Both the position numbers and the translations under genes were made by a program. This document shows, piece after piece, positions 23,708 through 36,599 of a stretch of DNA of 64,000 nt; position 1 is the first letter of the stretch, and each line of letters starts with the position of its first letter. The DNA is from Marasmius tenuissimus (taxonomy: Eukaryota; Basidiomycota; Agaricomycetes; Agaricales; Marasmiaceae), in assembly GCA_029532415.1 (NCBI GenBank), contig JAQOTA010000020.1, positions 124,001 to 188,000 of the forward strand. Reading direction: 5' to 3'. The notes below the pieces were generated by a model. It saw only the letters and a list, made by a program, of their open reading frames with translations. It was not told the DNA's origin and searched no databases.

Positions 23708-24465
23708 TAAATATCCTCAATGAACGTTCGAACGCTTGGCTGATTAGAGGATATATAGTTTTGTCCCAAACGCAGACGCCAGTGTTGCTTCCCGCAAGTC
23801 AACCCATACTCGCATCCCTCCAGACCATCTTACAATCATACATACCCCGTCCATATGTCCATCAATGTGGATTGTGATCCTCGTTTTTCTTGTCGTTGTC
23901 ATTCTAATCCATTATTGTACTGTATTATTTGTGCCTTCTTCAGTCTAGTAATTTAGTACATTGTTGCACTACATTGTAATCAATACACATAATGTAATTT
24001 TTTTCGCTCTAGACTTAACCCAAACTCAACCAGGCCGCCGAACGACTCGTCGAATCGTGTTATGACTGGGAATTGACTGGAGGTCGCCGGCACCGGTCAT
24101 CAATTCATGACGTGCCGTCACGGCATCATCCCAGCTCAGACTTCAACTTCCAACTGTCTTCAAACCTCGAACAACTTCCTCTCAAAATCGAACAGTTTCT
24201 CCTCAAACCGGAAAATAATTGCCTTCAATAATTCATACCTCGACTTGGTGAGTTAACTTCTGGCCTTTGCCTCGGGAATTCACGTGCTGATGTTGGGAAC
24301 GGAGGACGCGCGAACTGGACAACATATTGACGAACGGTCATTTGTTTTGGACTGGAAAATCTCCGTTCAAGTTGTCGGCGACGAACTGTCGGTCTACTCA
24401 GCTCGCGCTCCCTCCTCCCTTCCACATTTTTGCAAGGCGTGCCTCTTTACGTCGCATCAAACATA
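23708..24465. other. Intergenic region
   Basis: AT-rich in the middle (about 23860-24010), with no gene or repeat I recognise. It should contain the promoter of the next gene. Confidence 0.5.
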
Positions 24466-26566
24466 ATGTCCTCGGATCCACCAGTCTTGCCTTCTGTGGT
24501 CAATTTCGATGAAAAGACAGGTCGGTGGATTCGCGCGTCTTTTCCATCCTATCTAATTGACTCTTCAATCAATATAGCGTCCCAGCCTTACAAAGCCATC
24601 GACGGCCGAGTTGGATCCTGGGTCGAAGATGGTAAATATTTTGTAACTTCCCCCAGCTCTCTCGACATATACCAGCCTTTCTTTGGATCGAGAGAGATTT
24701 ACATGCGACAAGATTACCGCTTCGGTGCGGAAGATCCACTTCAATACCCTCAACACTTCATTCCCGATCGATGTCATTGGGCTGCCATTCCGCGTCATCC
24801 TCCGTCCGCGACGTATGCGAGAGCAAAGTGGTGGAAGTCCTTGCCACCAGAAGCTTTCGTGCACGAGTCGGATAGTGCAATCAAGGGGCTTGGACGGTGG
24901 TCCAAGGAAAACATCGCTCCTTACGAGGAGGATTGCACTCTGCTTCATCAACGCGTTCAAAAATACTGTTCTAGTCAGGAGTCCAGCAAGATCAATAGAC
25001 TGATACCCGCACTCAATGGCCAACTGGAGCGGACTCTCCGTCACCTTTTGACAATGCCCCTTCCCCTCCATCGTGCTCGACAACTCTGGTCATTTTTCCA
25101 GCGGTGGTATCTAGAGTTGTATGCAGCCTTAGATTGGGTGGAATTGTATCTCCCTGTGATGAACGGTACCTCTCCTCCCTCCGGGACGACACGTTCGCAT
25201 GCAGCCGTAGCTATGGGAGCGTTTCTCACGACCGTGAAAGACTGCGAGTTCTTCTTTCGTGCAGGACTCCCGTTCTGGTTGATACGTTCCTCTGAACATC
25301 ATCCAATGGTGCGAGTGGACGAGCAGGTCATCCCTGTCACTCCGCAGTCGCTGGGCATCTGCGTGGATGATATCACGTCTCACAAAAAAGAGGTTGTGTA
25401 CACTGGGCCCCTTCGAGATCTGCAGAAAGCAACGGCCGTTGAAAAGTTCGGAATGGCCATTGTCGACTACGCCAACGATCCTTTCAGTGTACCTGCCGCT
25501 GAACCTCTCTCCAAAATTCCATCTTCGTCTGCTGGTCCATCGAGGCCGAAAATTAGTAAACGTCAACGCCACGAACCATGTAAGGTCCCTTTTTGTTTTA
25601 CCGAGTTGGCCAGGGCTGAACTTGCCTGTAGATGACAAACACCGGCCCAAAGCGAGCACCCACCGGCAGGTAGAACGAGATAAATTCGTCGAGATACGCG
25701 GGCCCTGTTCACCACCGATTCCAGAATCTTGGGTCAATGCTCTTTCTTCAATCGACAAAAGTCGGCGGCCGGCCAAAGAGAAAGTAATCAACGGTGGTTA
25801 TTCGTTCCCGGATCCTGGCATGATTTTGTTCCCCCCGCCGGAAAAGAGAGAGTGCCTCCTTCGCAATTGGCTGCGACTCCGACCTATACTGATATTCCGA
25901 CATTGCATGCCAGCGTGCGTTGCCTCTGGCGCATGGACCAGCAAACAATGGCGCGTCATTCTTGGCACAACCGATGATTACACTCCGAAAGAAGGTTCGC
26001 ATAAGATGGCAGAGCAGCGCGCAGTGGTACAAGATCTACTTGGGCAATGTTTGAAGTTTTACAGCGACTTGGAGTACGACCCGAAGGACACGCTTCATTT
26101 CATATGGCAGGATCGCAGACTCCTGGTTGGAAGGCTTTCTGACCCCAAGGTCATCCAAGAAATCATCTGGGAACTTTTCGAGCTCAATTTTCGATTCGAG
26201 TTCCATGCTCTCCATCACAAGATGTCCCCTTCAGAGGAGTTTGTCTTCAGCCCCGACGTCCAGGCTTGCTTCTCAGGCTCAGAAGGCATTGGCAACCCGA
26301 CCCAGGTTGATTTTCGTAGGGCCAATTCTGGCGTTGCCGCGGCTTCGATCCGTCATCGGGGGAAGTACTTTCACCGAATGTGTCTCGTCATAAAGCATTG
26401 GCCTGGGGGTGCGAAGGCAGATAGTTTCCTTGCCGGGAAGGAGAAGTGGGAAGATCATTCTGACGTCCAGCTGGAGAAAATGGAGGAGTGGGTGACGAAA
26501 TTTTATTGTCAGGCGTTCTTTGAAAATTTTGGCCGTCCCCCGGTCTTGCCTCATCGTCTGGATTAG
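24466..26566 (+). CDS. Large Agaricomycete-specific hypothetical protein
   Basis: Two exons, 24466-25579 and 25632-26566, give 682 residues. Distinct blocks are WVELYLPVMNGTSPP, AVAMGAFLTTVKDCEFFFRA followed by GLPFWLIRSS, and a C-terminal region with SWVNALSSIDKSRRPAKEK and MILFPPPEKRECLLRNWLRL. The block with a conserved GAF...AG-P-WF-R pattern matches, from memory, a family expanded in Agaricomycetes with no known function, often near repeats. No transmembrane helix, signal peptide or catalytic motif is visible. ATG 24466 starts the frame. An intron with GTAAGG/TGTAG borders and a phase-1 junction gives HEPYDKHRP. Confidence 0.75.
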
Positions 26567-26968
26567 TATTTGCGTTGCCTTACTCTGCCATGATATTTTG
26601 GGTACTTTTCTGCGTCTCGCTAGAAATCCATGTAGATCCGTGATGCGTGTGTAATGTACTTTGAAGTGACGTTGCCGTTCTCCGTATTTTCTGCTTGAGC
26701 ACAAGCACTCAAATGAACAGACGATTCTAAATAACATGGAACCCTCGATACATCGCGATCTGGTAGATACATGTGTGTGCCTGAGAAGCTGTGTCACGGT
26801 CATCTGTAAGGACACGCTGCCTGCACGAGCCATTCATGACATGTGCGTCGGAGTCTCACGAGATCCGGGTCTTTGGAGGTCTTTGTTCAAGACATTCATA
26901 TTACCTGAGCTAATCTTCTCTCTCTCTCTCTACCCCATCTACCCCTTCCTTCCCCACTTACAACACCA

Positions 26969-27710
26969 ATGAGCCCACAAGGAACCCCCAAGCACAATCG
27001 CGAGGCGAGGCAGCGCGCTGCTCCCTATGCCACACCACCCACCACCCCAAAAGAGAAGCAAAGCAAGACAAAGGGGAAAGACAACGACGACAAAGACAAA
27101 GACAAAGACAAAGACCAGAAGATCGGGAAAGCTTTCTCACTTCTCCTTGAGTTACGCGAGGGCGCGATCATTGGGATAGATGAAAAGGTACGGGCGTCTT
27201 GCCTTTCAACCCGCCAATACGTCCTTAAACGCGTTTTGTAGAGGAAGGAAGCGGAGGTTGAACAGCTAGAAGCCTGGATCCAGGAGCAAAAAGGCCAGGT
27301 CACATGCCCGCTTTGCAACAACCTCTTCGCGGAGCCCCAGTTGTGAGCATAAATCTTCTGCAGCGAAATCTCATTACTCATGTAACGGAAGGCTCGACTG
27401 CGGTCACGTATTTTGTAGTGAGTGCCTCAATGAGGCGAAAGCCAACCAGACGCGACGCGACGCGACTTGGAAGGGGGAGCCTTTGGTATGCCCTGATGAG
27501 GGCTGTAAGGAGATCGTGGTATTCGGACCTGTCACAGACACGAAGCTTGAAGCGATCACGAAGAGGTTTGCAGAGGAGATGGGCTGGAAGGTGCCGGAGG
27601 GGCCAGGAGTGAGCTTCTGGCCCTCTGTGTCTTCGATTCTTTACTATGATGTCGACAAACAGAGGGAGAGGAACCAGACAATTGAGGCTGGGATGAGAGG
27701 GTTGAACTGA
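26969..27710 (+). CDS. Small RING-finger protein
   Basis: Exons 26969-27187, 27242-27342 and 27392-27710 give 212 residues. The N-terminus is Lys/Asp-rich with a DKDKDKDKD repeat, then a helical region. The RING reads VTCPLCNNLFAEPQLLDCGH then VFCSECLN...LVCPDEGCKEI: C-x2-C, C-x-H-x2-C-x2-C, C-P-x4-C. RING proteins act as E3 ubiquitin ligases by binding a charged E2 (family knowledge). The C-terminal 60 residues have no known domain. The second intron ends in AAG, slightly unusual, but it is the only junction restoring the LLDCGH motif. Start ATG sits after a pyrimidine-rich leader. Confidence 0.85.
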
Positions 27711-28027
27711 TCAGATACTTTCGTTTGGTTGTAAAATTACATATTCCCGGAATTTCAGCGTTTCGTTCTGTTTCGTTCATGTCACATGGGCGTGATGAGA
27801 GATATTGATAGCTTGAACATTGAAGATATATTTTTGACCAGGCATAGTCCTTATAGTACAAGACGACTCTAATACTTCCTCGAAGAAAGGCACACCGTTC
27901 ATCCGAGCAAGGTTGAGTTGATCTAGATTCCGGTCCGTCTACCTTAGAGGTGAACTCACGGGGCGAAGGAGAGCGGCAGGTTGAAGACTTGGTTTTGGAG
28001 AAGTAGCCTCACCGGGAAGTATGTTCG

Positions 28028-29060
28028 ATGTGGATGGACATTTATTCGCATATGGAGTTTCGCTGTGGTTCAACCCGTAGACTTCAGGTGGAGTTTATCC
28101 AAGCTATCAGTCCCTTAAACGCTGCGGGAGGGAGATTGTGAGGACACTACTTCGCTATAGTCTCTGGAGTCTCGAGATACAGGGTGAAACGATAGGACCA
28201 CCGTCTACCTGAACGGTAGGGAGTGGGTGAGGACGTTTATTCCACCCCGGGACTGACTGGCATTTATCCAGTTGATACAGACGGAGCTTAACCAGCCTGT
28301 GATCCATTTCGTGGGCGAGTAAAGGCGATATGAGGGCCTGTGATCAACTTGCAATCATGTATTCACGACAAAATGAACGGAAAATCCAAGATCGTTTTCT
28401 ATTTGCGCTTGCTTGTCACAGCGCTTTTCTGAGCGCTTTGCCAATGCTGACACATCGCAAACTTCCCACTCTCGAGTTTGGATTTCGTTTAGTCTGTCAT
28501 CATTTATGTCTTCCACTCTCATCATGACCTTTCCTAATTGCCCATGGCCCCTTCTCGCTGTCTCTACCGCTGGCACGGATCAAAGCCTTCCAGCATTTGG
28601 TCCGAATAAATGTCGACCAAGTATCAGTACGATTAAAGATTGTATAGGCATCTCGGGCACACAAATTTTCTCTGTCGTAGTCACCTCAGAGTCAGTGGAT
28701 TCTCTTGTTCCCATAGCCAAATGCAGTGAGTTTTTTGCGGGAATATCTTCTGTCCCAACTCCAAGGCTCATATACCGGGGGGAGCTTCACTTTTAGCAAA
28801 CTTCGGGCCCTCATTTCCATCCATGTTGATTTTAGCGAGCGGTGTGCAGCGGCATCTTCCGCGAGGGCTACTAGAACAGACTCCTTGATACCCAGTAATA
28901 CATGATCACGCAGCTCATTCTCCGAAATACGCGGCACTGAATTGGCTAAAGGCCAATGAAGAGCACGGATAAATGTCTGCTCTGAGCCTTAGCTTGCCTA
29001 AAAGTCGAGTTCAAGTTGCTGTATTGTCATATGATAAATTCCGAAAGCAGTCTCTTCGTT
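28028..29060 (+). repeat. Nested repeat related to 12.8 kb and 36.6 kb copies
   Basis: Two beginnings are visible, GGACATTTATTCGCAT at about 28032 and GGACGTTTATTCCACC at about 28231, both followed by ...TTTATCCA. A GAATAAATGTCGACC end lies at about 28606. From 28235 the order of shared words follows the copy at 12775, and the match runs on to about 29060. This looks like one copy inserted into or duplicated beside another. No gene is supported between 27711 and 29451. Confidence 0.65.
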
Positions 29061-29451
29061 GTCCCGCTGTCGCCGATGAGAATTGTGGAGCATGTCGATC
29101 AGTGTCGCAATGCTGACAAGTCTATATAGCACTCACCCGTCAACTCGTTGTACACGCAAGGCGCGATCTGCCGCTTCCTTCCAAATAGAGCATCATCTCG
29201 TTTCTTTCATCTTTTATTCAAGCGAAGCGGTCATCATTCCTATTCCCCTTCGTACATGCAAGCCTTGAAACGATTCACGATGTCCAAGGCGACCCCCCAT
29301 GCGTCCTCCTCTAATGCGATGGTATTCACATAGCTCATACTCACCCCAGCTTGCACTGAAAGGATTGTAGGATGTTGACAACGAAAGCGCAGTCGGCTCG
29401 AGTAGTACAGGCTCGAGATGGGATCGAGCTCGTAGCGAACCACCGTTCGCG

Positions 29452-32400
29452 ATGAGACCAAGATCACACTCGAGAAAACGACCCCGTACTTCAGGCCCAG
29501 GTTCAGGATCAGGATCAGGATCAGATGGAGTATCTGCCGAGGAGGATAGGCTTCCACGGGCGAAACAGCTCACTGATTTTACATCCTCAAAGGTCCGGGT
29601 CGTTGAGTTCGAAAAGACGCTGAAAGAGTTGAGCGATGCTCAGAACACCATCAAAGTGAGATCATCCTCGCCACGAGTGACTAGAGTTGATCATAGAAAA
29701 TAATCATAGGAACTCCAGGCTCAGGAGAAAAATATGGTTGAGCTTGAAAGTGAATTGAAAGCTACCCGCGAAAGTCTTGCGGTATGATTGTTTTCGTTGC
29801 GAGAGGGGCCTTCATCGCTTATCGGAACTGTGTTTAGACTGCTCAAGAGCAGGTGGTCGAAGCGGTCACAAAACCTTACACTGCAATAACCAACGATCAG
29901 TTCGCGGATGCCCTGGACTTAGTGGTGGCGGATTTCAACAACAATTACTCTGTAAGACTTCCCTCGGTACTCTTCATCGCGTGTATTCATGACTATCCAG
30001 GGATTAGAGAGGAAATTCATTACCAAGTTCGCTGTAAGACCCTTGGTGTCCTTGAACCAGCAGACAGCCAACATTTGAACGCCCGTAGGAACTCGAGCAT
30101 CAGCATGAGAAGCAAATGAAATCTCTCACCGAGACACTCAACATTGCCAATCGGGGCCAGACAGGAAGCGCTGAGATCACGAAGATGAAGGAGGAGATTA
30201 AAGGTCTGCGGGCACAGATACCGGTACGAGTGATGTCACCCCTAAACACAAACAAAAGCGTACTCACGATAAGTGAATCCAAGACTACGGAGGACCGGAA
30301 GAGATTCGCGCAGTTGCAGGAAGAGACGGACAAACGACAATCTAAGATCAGCGAGTTGGAGAAGGTGATAGATAGGCTGCGAAACAGAGGGCCGGTGAAG
30401 TTTTCCGTGTTTTTTCATATCAATGACAACCTACTCATGAGAAGCAACTGTTAGGCCGAAGGTCGTGATCAGGTGCCAGACGTCGACCATCAATCTACTA
30501 CACAGATTGCTGACTGAATAGCTAGGAGCGAGAAACAAAGAGTCGAGAACAGGCCAGGGACCTTCGAAAAGCTCAAGAGCAAGTGAGGCACCTGGAAGAC
30601 GAGAAAAAGGTGACACAGTCAGGACGATGCCAAGGCTTGGACTCACAGCTTGTGCTTAGAACCTCGCCTCTCAGCTCGAGGAGAAAACAAATGAGCAAGG
30701 CGTATCGGAAAGCAGGATCTCGCAGCTAAACACACAGGTCACTGCGCTAGAGCAAGAGCAGGAAGGACGAAGTCAGAAGATCATGTCTCTAGAAACGGAT
30801 AAAACCGAACTCCAAAAGAGCCTGGGAAGACGGGATGATGAGGAAGTGAAGTTGTGGGTGCGTACTCGTGGGGGAACTCGCGATGTGACATACAGATTCA
30901 TCTTGCTTGCAGGAGGAAATCAAAAACCTCCGATTGGCGGCGACTCAAGGGGGCGGGAATATGCGGTCGCTGCAAGCCAAAGTAGAACACTTGGAGCGCC
31001 AGAACGCGGGTTTGCAAGCCAGCATACCGGTAAGCCGTATCAGGCTCTCGGACGAACAGCGGTCTCACAATTGGCAATTCCAGTCCAAAGAAGACCGGGA
31101 AAAACTCTCGCACCTCCAGCACGCGATTGAGGAGCTGCAGAGGGAGAATGCAGAACTGAAATCTGAACTACCGGTAAGACGTCCAGCCCTTTCGATACAG
31201 CGGTATGCTTACGAGATCATTTCTAGACTGATGAAGACATGGAAAAAGCCACGAAGGAGCTCGATGACCTGCGAGCCAAAATACCGGTAAGCCGACGTCA
31301 GACACCATTATCGTACAACATAGAGCCTAATAGCTGCATAGGAGCTCGAAGCGAAGAGTAAAGAACTGCGAGAAGCTCAAGATCGGGTGAAGAAACTCCA
31401 GAGTGAGAAAGAGGTAACTGGTCGAAGATCGCACGAGGACTGTTACTCACCTCTTCTACTCAGAACCTCGACTCCCAGCTCCGCGATAACTCTCAAGAGT
31501 TATAGGAGAAGCTGGATGAGAAAGAAGAGTTGGACATTGCAATCTCGACTCTAAACGGGAGGATTGACGTGCTGGAGCAGGAGCAGGGAGAGCGAGATGA
31601 CACGATCGCTGCATTGGAAGAGGATAAAGAAGAACTCGTGGATTGCCTGAAAGGGCGGGATGCAGATCTGTTGAAGGCTTTGGTGAGTGCTCGCAAATTG
31701 CCTCGAACTCTGCGAGCTCTGACGAGCTATGGTCGATTGCAGGCTGAGTTGAAAACTCTCAAGAACGAAGTGACCGTGTCCTCGAATAAAGCACGCACTT
31801 CAGAGGTAATTTCTCCATTGTGTTCGAGTTATTAGCACTTTTGACACAGTCATAGTCACAACACACGGCGTCGTTAGCGACCATCAATAAACTCCGTGTA
31901 GGCGTACAGATCACTCCAAAGGAATACAGCTGATGTCTCATCTCCACAGGAAAACCTCAAAACTACCAGGGATTTGCTTCGAGCAGCAGAAGGTGGACTG
32001 GGCGATGCTCGGCGCGAACTCCAGGTGAGTTTTGTTTCCATCCCTACTACGCCAGTCTAATCCAGTACAGGCCCTAAAAATTGAGAACAATGGAAACTCG
32101 GAGTCGGTCAAGCAGCTTCAAGTCAGTCTCGTTCCGCTTCGGCCACTATCAGCGTCATCTCATTCACTAATTGCAGGCTCTCCTCGACACGAATGCGCAC
32201 GAGGGTCAAGGGCGAGAAACAAGTAAAGACGGGGAGATCGCCGACTTGAACATGGAGGTAACGAGGCTGAATACTGAGCTTACGAAGGCAAAGGACAAAG
32301 TAAAGGTGAGCAGGGATTCGTCACACCGACCGATATTTGTGTCTGAGCACTCTGAAGGACATCGAGAAAACAGTCCTGGACCTCAAAGCCAGCAAGGACG

Positions 32401-34530
32401 CCGAGATCGCCAACCTCACGGGACAGCTGAGAGACAAGTCAGGGGACACAGCGGTCAGTCCAACTTTTCCGGCTTATTCGTCACTGAGTGCTGATACACT
32501 GATAATCTTGTCAGGCGGTCGCGTTGAAAGAAGCTGAGATCAAGCGCAAGGAGGCTGAAATCACTAAACTCAAGGAGGACTTGAAGGAAAAGGATGGCGC
32601 AGCATCAAGGGTCAGTCGAAATGTATCATGCTGTAACGTTTTGCTTACCCTCAATTAGGAAGGTGATTCGAACAGACGGGAGATCGCTCACCTCCAAGAG
32701 AAGTTGAAGGAGGCTAATGAGGTATTTACAATCGGTTCGGTCTCGGAGCTCTAATCGTTGCTTACCCAAATGCAGACGATAGCTAACCTGAGGGCAAACC
32801 CCCTGAACCCATCCCCAATCATCCCGCCCCCAATCATCCCGCCCCCAATTATCCCGCCCCCAATTATCCCGCCCCCACCGAACCCGCCCCCGCCGAACCC
32901 GTCCTCATCGAACCCACTCCCACCAGGCTCGGCGTCATCAAGTAGAACAACTGGCGAACTATTTCGAGATCTCATGCGCGCACTCCAGCCTGTCACATCA
33001 TCATCGGGCATGAACATCGAGGAAGAACGGAGGCTAGCCGAAGAGAAACGCCCCACGCTCGAATTCGGAGGCCCAATACCCGTGAGTACTTTCACTGTGT
33101 ACACAAGTTGCTGTATTCAATCTCATATCGCTTCAGCCCGTGCCTACCCCTGCTAAAAAGAAGGTGAGCTCTGAATTCCGTACTCTATAACCAGGCGCTG
33201 ATGTCGGAGCTTCGCAGAAGAAGGCACGCGCGCGAGGGAATGAGGAGGAAGGAGGTTACATGGGTGGCTCCGACGATAATGCTGGCGGTAGTGACGAGGA
33301 AGAGGAAGAGGAGGACGCGGCGGCAGTTCCGGAGTTGGACAAGACCGATCCTGAGTCCAACAAAAGCTTTTGGCGTTCCCATTACAGCCTACTCAATCTT
33401 GGAAGAACCCGACCTACAAACAAGGAAAAGGCCAATAACTTGAACGTGAGCGACCATGGATCATCATAATAGCCGGGTCTCTAAAACATTCGTTACAGAA
33501 CCTCATCCTGCGCGTTATCCTTGAAGCTTTGCCCCCCGATCCTGAGCGAAAAGACATCGATCACGTGCAGGATGTCTGGGCTAGGGACGGCGTTACCACA
33601 GAGCGTCTCTCTCAATTCAATCTGGACCCAGATAAGTTCTCTCCCAAAGTCCACAACACGCGTTTGGACAAGAACGGATCAACGACCGACGAGCTCCGAC
33701 GTTCGAAGTGGAACCGGGTTCTCATTCATAACCTCGAACAACTCGTATTATTAATCGTCAAAGAATGCCCCGACAAAAACCACTTCGCACCACTGGATTC
33801 CGATGGTTGTACCAAGAAATTCAAAAAACACTTTGATCGCGTTTACGCCGGAGTCATTGCATCGCGTCCCAAGAACGACGAAGAAGCCCAGGATCCTTTC
33901 GTACTTGCATTGCGATTGATTGGGGAGAGATGCGAGAGAAATGCAAAGAGCAGTGTTGTTGCCAGACAGCGCCACGTACGTCCCAACTCCTTACTTGGCT
34001 CCCTGGCTAAAGCTCATTATGCTCAGAAATTTGACCGTCGTCTCAAGATTATCTACCACATGAGAGCACGAACCAAGGATGACACCGCTCAATTTCCTTT
34101 CTGGGAATACGCTCGCCGCATGACCGAGCATCTTACAAAAAACGGAATGTCCGACGAAGAGACGGTTACGAAGGAAAGACGCACGAGTGGAGGACTGCTA
34201 GAGAGATATACAGTCATGGAGGTTTTGAATCTCCCTGGGCGTCACCCATATTTCCGTCCTTTCTTTCGGGCTATCGAGGCGACTCCCGCATTCGAGAACA
34301 TCAGTTTTCACGAGGATCAACGCCAAAGATACCCCAGGGAATACGTTGATAGGGATGGAAAGAAACCACTTTCCCAGACAGGGCTCTCCCGTTCTATGTT
34401 TGCAGATGGGTACTTGGATCAATTGCTAGAGTATGAGCGGTTTGCTCTCAAGCTGGACGATGAGGTCCGCCCACTGCACGTCTTCGCTCTCCATGGCTTT
34501 AGGTGGCCGGAGGCGTCTGCCAATAGTTAA
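29452..34530 (+). CDS. 26-exon coiled-coil protein with duplicated exon blocks and an in-frame TAG
   Basis: Exons: 29452-29655, 29710-29781, 29838-29951, 30001-30033, 30089-30223, 30284-30394, 30455-30472, 30526-30609, 30660-30857, 30913-31029, 31084-31173, 31227-31286, 31342-31413, 31464-31682, 31743-31805, 31950-32024, 32071-32121, 32177-32305, 32358-32453, 32515-32610, 32659-32721, 32776-33081, 33137-33163, 33218-33445, 33499-33975, 34027-34530. Every junction is phase 0; the total is 1214 codons. Residues of about 45-780 are heptad-rich coiled coil, then a (PIIPP)n tract, an acidic DEEEEEED stretch and a C-terminal globular domain (NLILRVILEALPPDPER...WARDG; GRHPYFRPFFRAIEATPAF) of an Agaricomycete-specific type. 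A TAG at 31503-31505 (codon 450) lies in exon 14. That exon is 219 nt, so skipping it would keep frame. Otherwise the gene is broken. Function unknown. Confidence 0.72.
32813..32900. repeat. In-frame 15-bp minisatellite coding (PIIPP)n
   Basis: CCAATCATCCCGCCC-type units repeat four times with C/T changes, then (PNPPP) units. The tract lies inside exon 22 of the coiled-coil gene and gives a proline-rich spacer. Confidence 0.85.
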
Positions 34531-34714
34531 ATAATCGTTGTCGGAATGATTGTTTTCGTTGTCACGCTTTCTCGAATGGTACGGAAATCTCCGGTTTTTG
34601 GAACAAAGGACCAATAGTCCCTTTGTTCATCGTTTTAAAGCCACCTCCCCAGCTCGAAATCATGGTCGTCTCTTGCCCTCTCTATCATCGTTCAGCTTCC
34701 TCCCTCACGAATTC

Positions 34715-36306
34715 ATGGCCAAGCGCAATGCCGAAGACATACCATTCTCTGTACGTTCTTTTAAATCTCCAACGGTCCAGATGCAGATGCAGATGCTCAA
34801 CGCATGAGCAGAAAACTCGGATAGTTGATCTCTCACTCTCAGGATTGACACCGGATAAACTCCGAAGCAGGTTGCTCAATGCCCAGCAGAGGGCTGATCA
34901 GTTGAGTAAGACTCTGGATGACAGTCGCTCCGAGGTGAAGTCTCTCGAAGCGCGTCTGAGATCGAGTGAAGCGAGGGTTCAAGAGCAACAAGAAGAGCTC
35001 GAGGCTTACATGGTGCGTGGACCAACATCCGATTCTGGATTGAGATCTGACATTCATCTCCCAGAACGCAGATACGTGCGAATCGATAGAGTTGGGCAGA
35101 AAATATACAGAGACTTATCAGGCCTTAGAGAAGATGGAGATCGCTCTTCGCACGGAGAAGTCGCTGAACGAATCTCTCCAAAACCGAAACAATGAGAAAA
35201 CTCGCGAGAACTTTACGCTGAAGGTGGCTTTAGCATTGGAACAACGTAAGGATGGGAAGGCGAAAGACAGATTGAGAGAAACGGAGGCATGTGAATACTT
35301 TCGAGAGGGCGGTACTCGTGTCTGATCTACGTTTAGCGATCCAAGGAGGACTCGGTCAGCTCTACCAAAGGCGTTCAGAAGGGATCACCACCAGATTCCA
35401 CCCGAAGCAAAGATGGCGAAGAATCCACTGTGGGTATTGTAAGTGTCCAGTTTTACGTTCGGATTGAGGCTCACCATGGCGGGAAGAACTCCGTTCGGAC
35501 AGATAAACCTCAGGAAAGGTCGGTTTACTCAAGGCTAGAGACCGGTGCAGTAAGGAAGTTGACTTTGGTGAGTTTGCAAAACGTCGAAAGCTGGCACCAA
35601 GTACTAACAGAGCCGCATATAGGTGTTTCCTCGAGACATTGTCACGTCCTCAGCCAGCTCGTCCTCATCTAATCACGTTGAAGTTAAAGAACAAGGAGCC
35701 CCACCACCAACTCCAGCTCCAGCAATCGTTCCAGATGTCCCGACACCGCCGTTAACACACGATCCCCTTACTCCCACAAGCCCTGCGCAAACCTCTGCGG
35801 AGCCTTCGTGGTTGCAGTGGGCTCTACTGTATGTCGCAATCGAAGGCATCCCCTCTTACGACGGATTTCTCAAGGCATGGAAAAAAGCCGAGGCTGTTGC
35901 AAGTCCCACTGTCCATGGGATAGTGAAGCGACCAGTCGAACTAGAGAACTGGGTTAAGCGACCGTCAATGGCTTCACGATTCGAGACAGAGCGGGATCCG
36001 AAGTTCACGACCGCCTTCGCCTTGACGTTTCCCGATATCGTGCAGACATGGTGGTTCGGCAGACAGCCAGCCTGGAGAGGTCCAGACGCCAGTAACCGCT
36101 TGCCTGCACCCCATGGCCCGTTCCCGATGTTAGACCGATGGGGTATAAACAGATGGGTAGTCATCTTTGTCGCATTGAAATGGTGGTGGCAGGCTATCTC
36201 GCAGCTGGACGAAGGGGATCGTACGGGGGCTAGGGAGCAGTGGAAGGTGGTTATGGAAGAGATGAAGGCCACCTTCGAGCATATCGTAGCGCGGAAGAAA
36301 ACTTAA
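34715..36306 (+). CDS. Coiled-coil protein with an Agaricomycete-specific C-terminal domain
   Basis: Proposed exons 34715-34750, 34812-35012, 35065-35223, 35337-35438, 35514-35567 and 35623-36306 give 411 residues, again all phase 0. A coiled coil (LRSRLLNAQQRADQLSKTLD, then SEVKSLEARLRSSEARVQEQ) precedes a Ser/Pro-rich linker. The C-terminal domain includes WLQWALLYVAIEGIPSYDG, VKRPVELENWVKRPSM, VQTWWFGRQPAWRG and INRWVVIFVALKWWWQAI. This domain pattern (RP-x-E-x-x-W-x-K...WW...QP-x-WR...G-x-N) matches, from memory, an expanded Agaricomycete family of unknown role. The fourth exon junction (donor at 35224) is the least certain; a longer third exon reads as coding but breaks frame. It follows the larger coiled-coil gene by 185 bp. 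Confidence 0.65.
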
Positions 36307-36599
36307 CTCACTTTCATCTTCGGTTTTTGGCATATATACACAAAGCTCGTTTTACATCTTCATAGTCTAGTCTGCTTTTCAATATAGTCATAGTTTCTCT
36401 TTCTACGTCCATAGCTACACGCCGGTGGTGATAAACTGCTATCTTACGAGTTCTTTCGAATATCAAGCTCAGAAATCATCTGTATTGAGACGCGAATCCG
36501 GAGAGATGTACCAATATATCCCCACTCAGAGCTTTATGACATTTACCTATGCTAGCGTTAGCAGCAACAAGAAGGGGGCATGGCGACGAGGATGAATCG

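Noticed and set aside
28413..28796. 127-codon plus-strand frame
   Set aside because: It lies within the repeat shared with 12.8 kb and has no ATG-led coding character.
32751..33104. Glycine-rich minus-strand frame
   Set aside because: It is the complement of the (PIIPP)n minisatellite in the coiled-coil gene.
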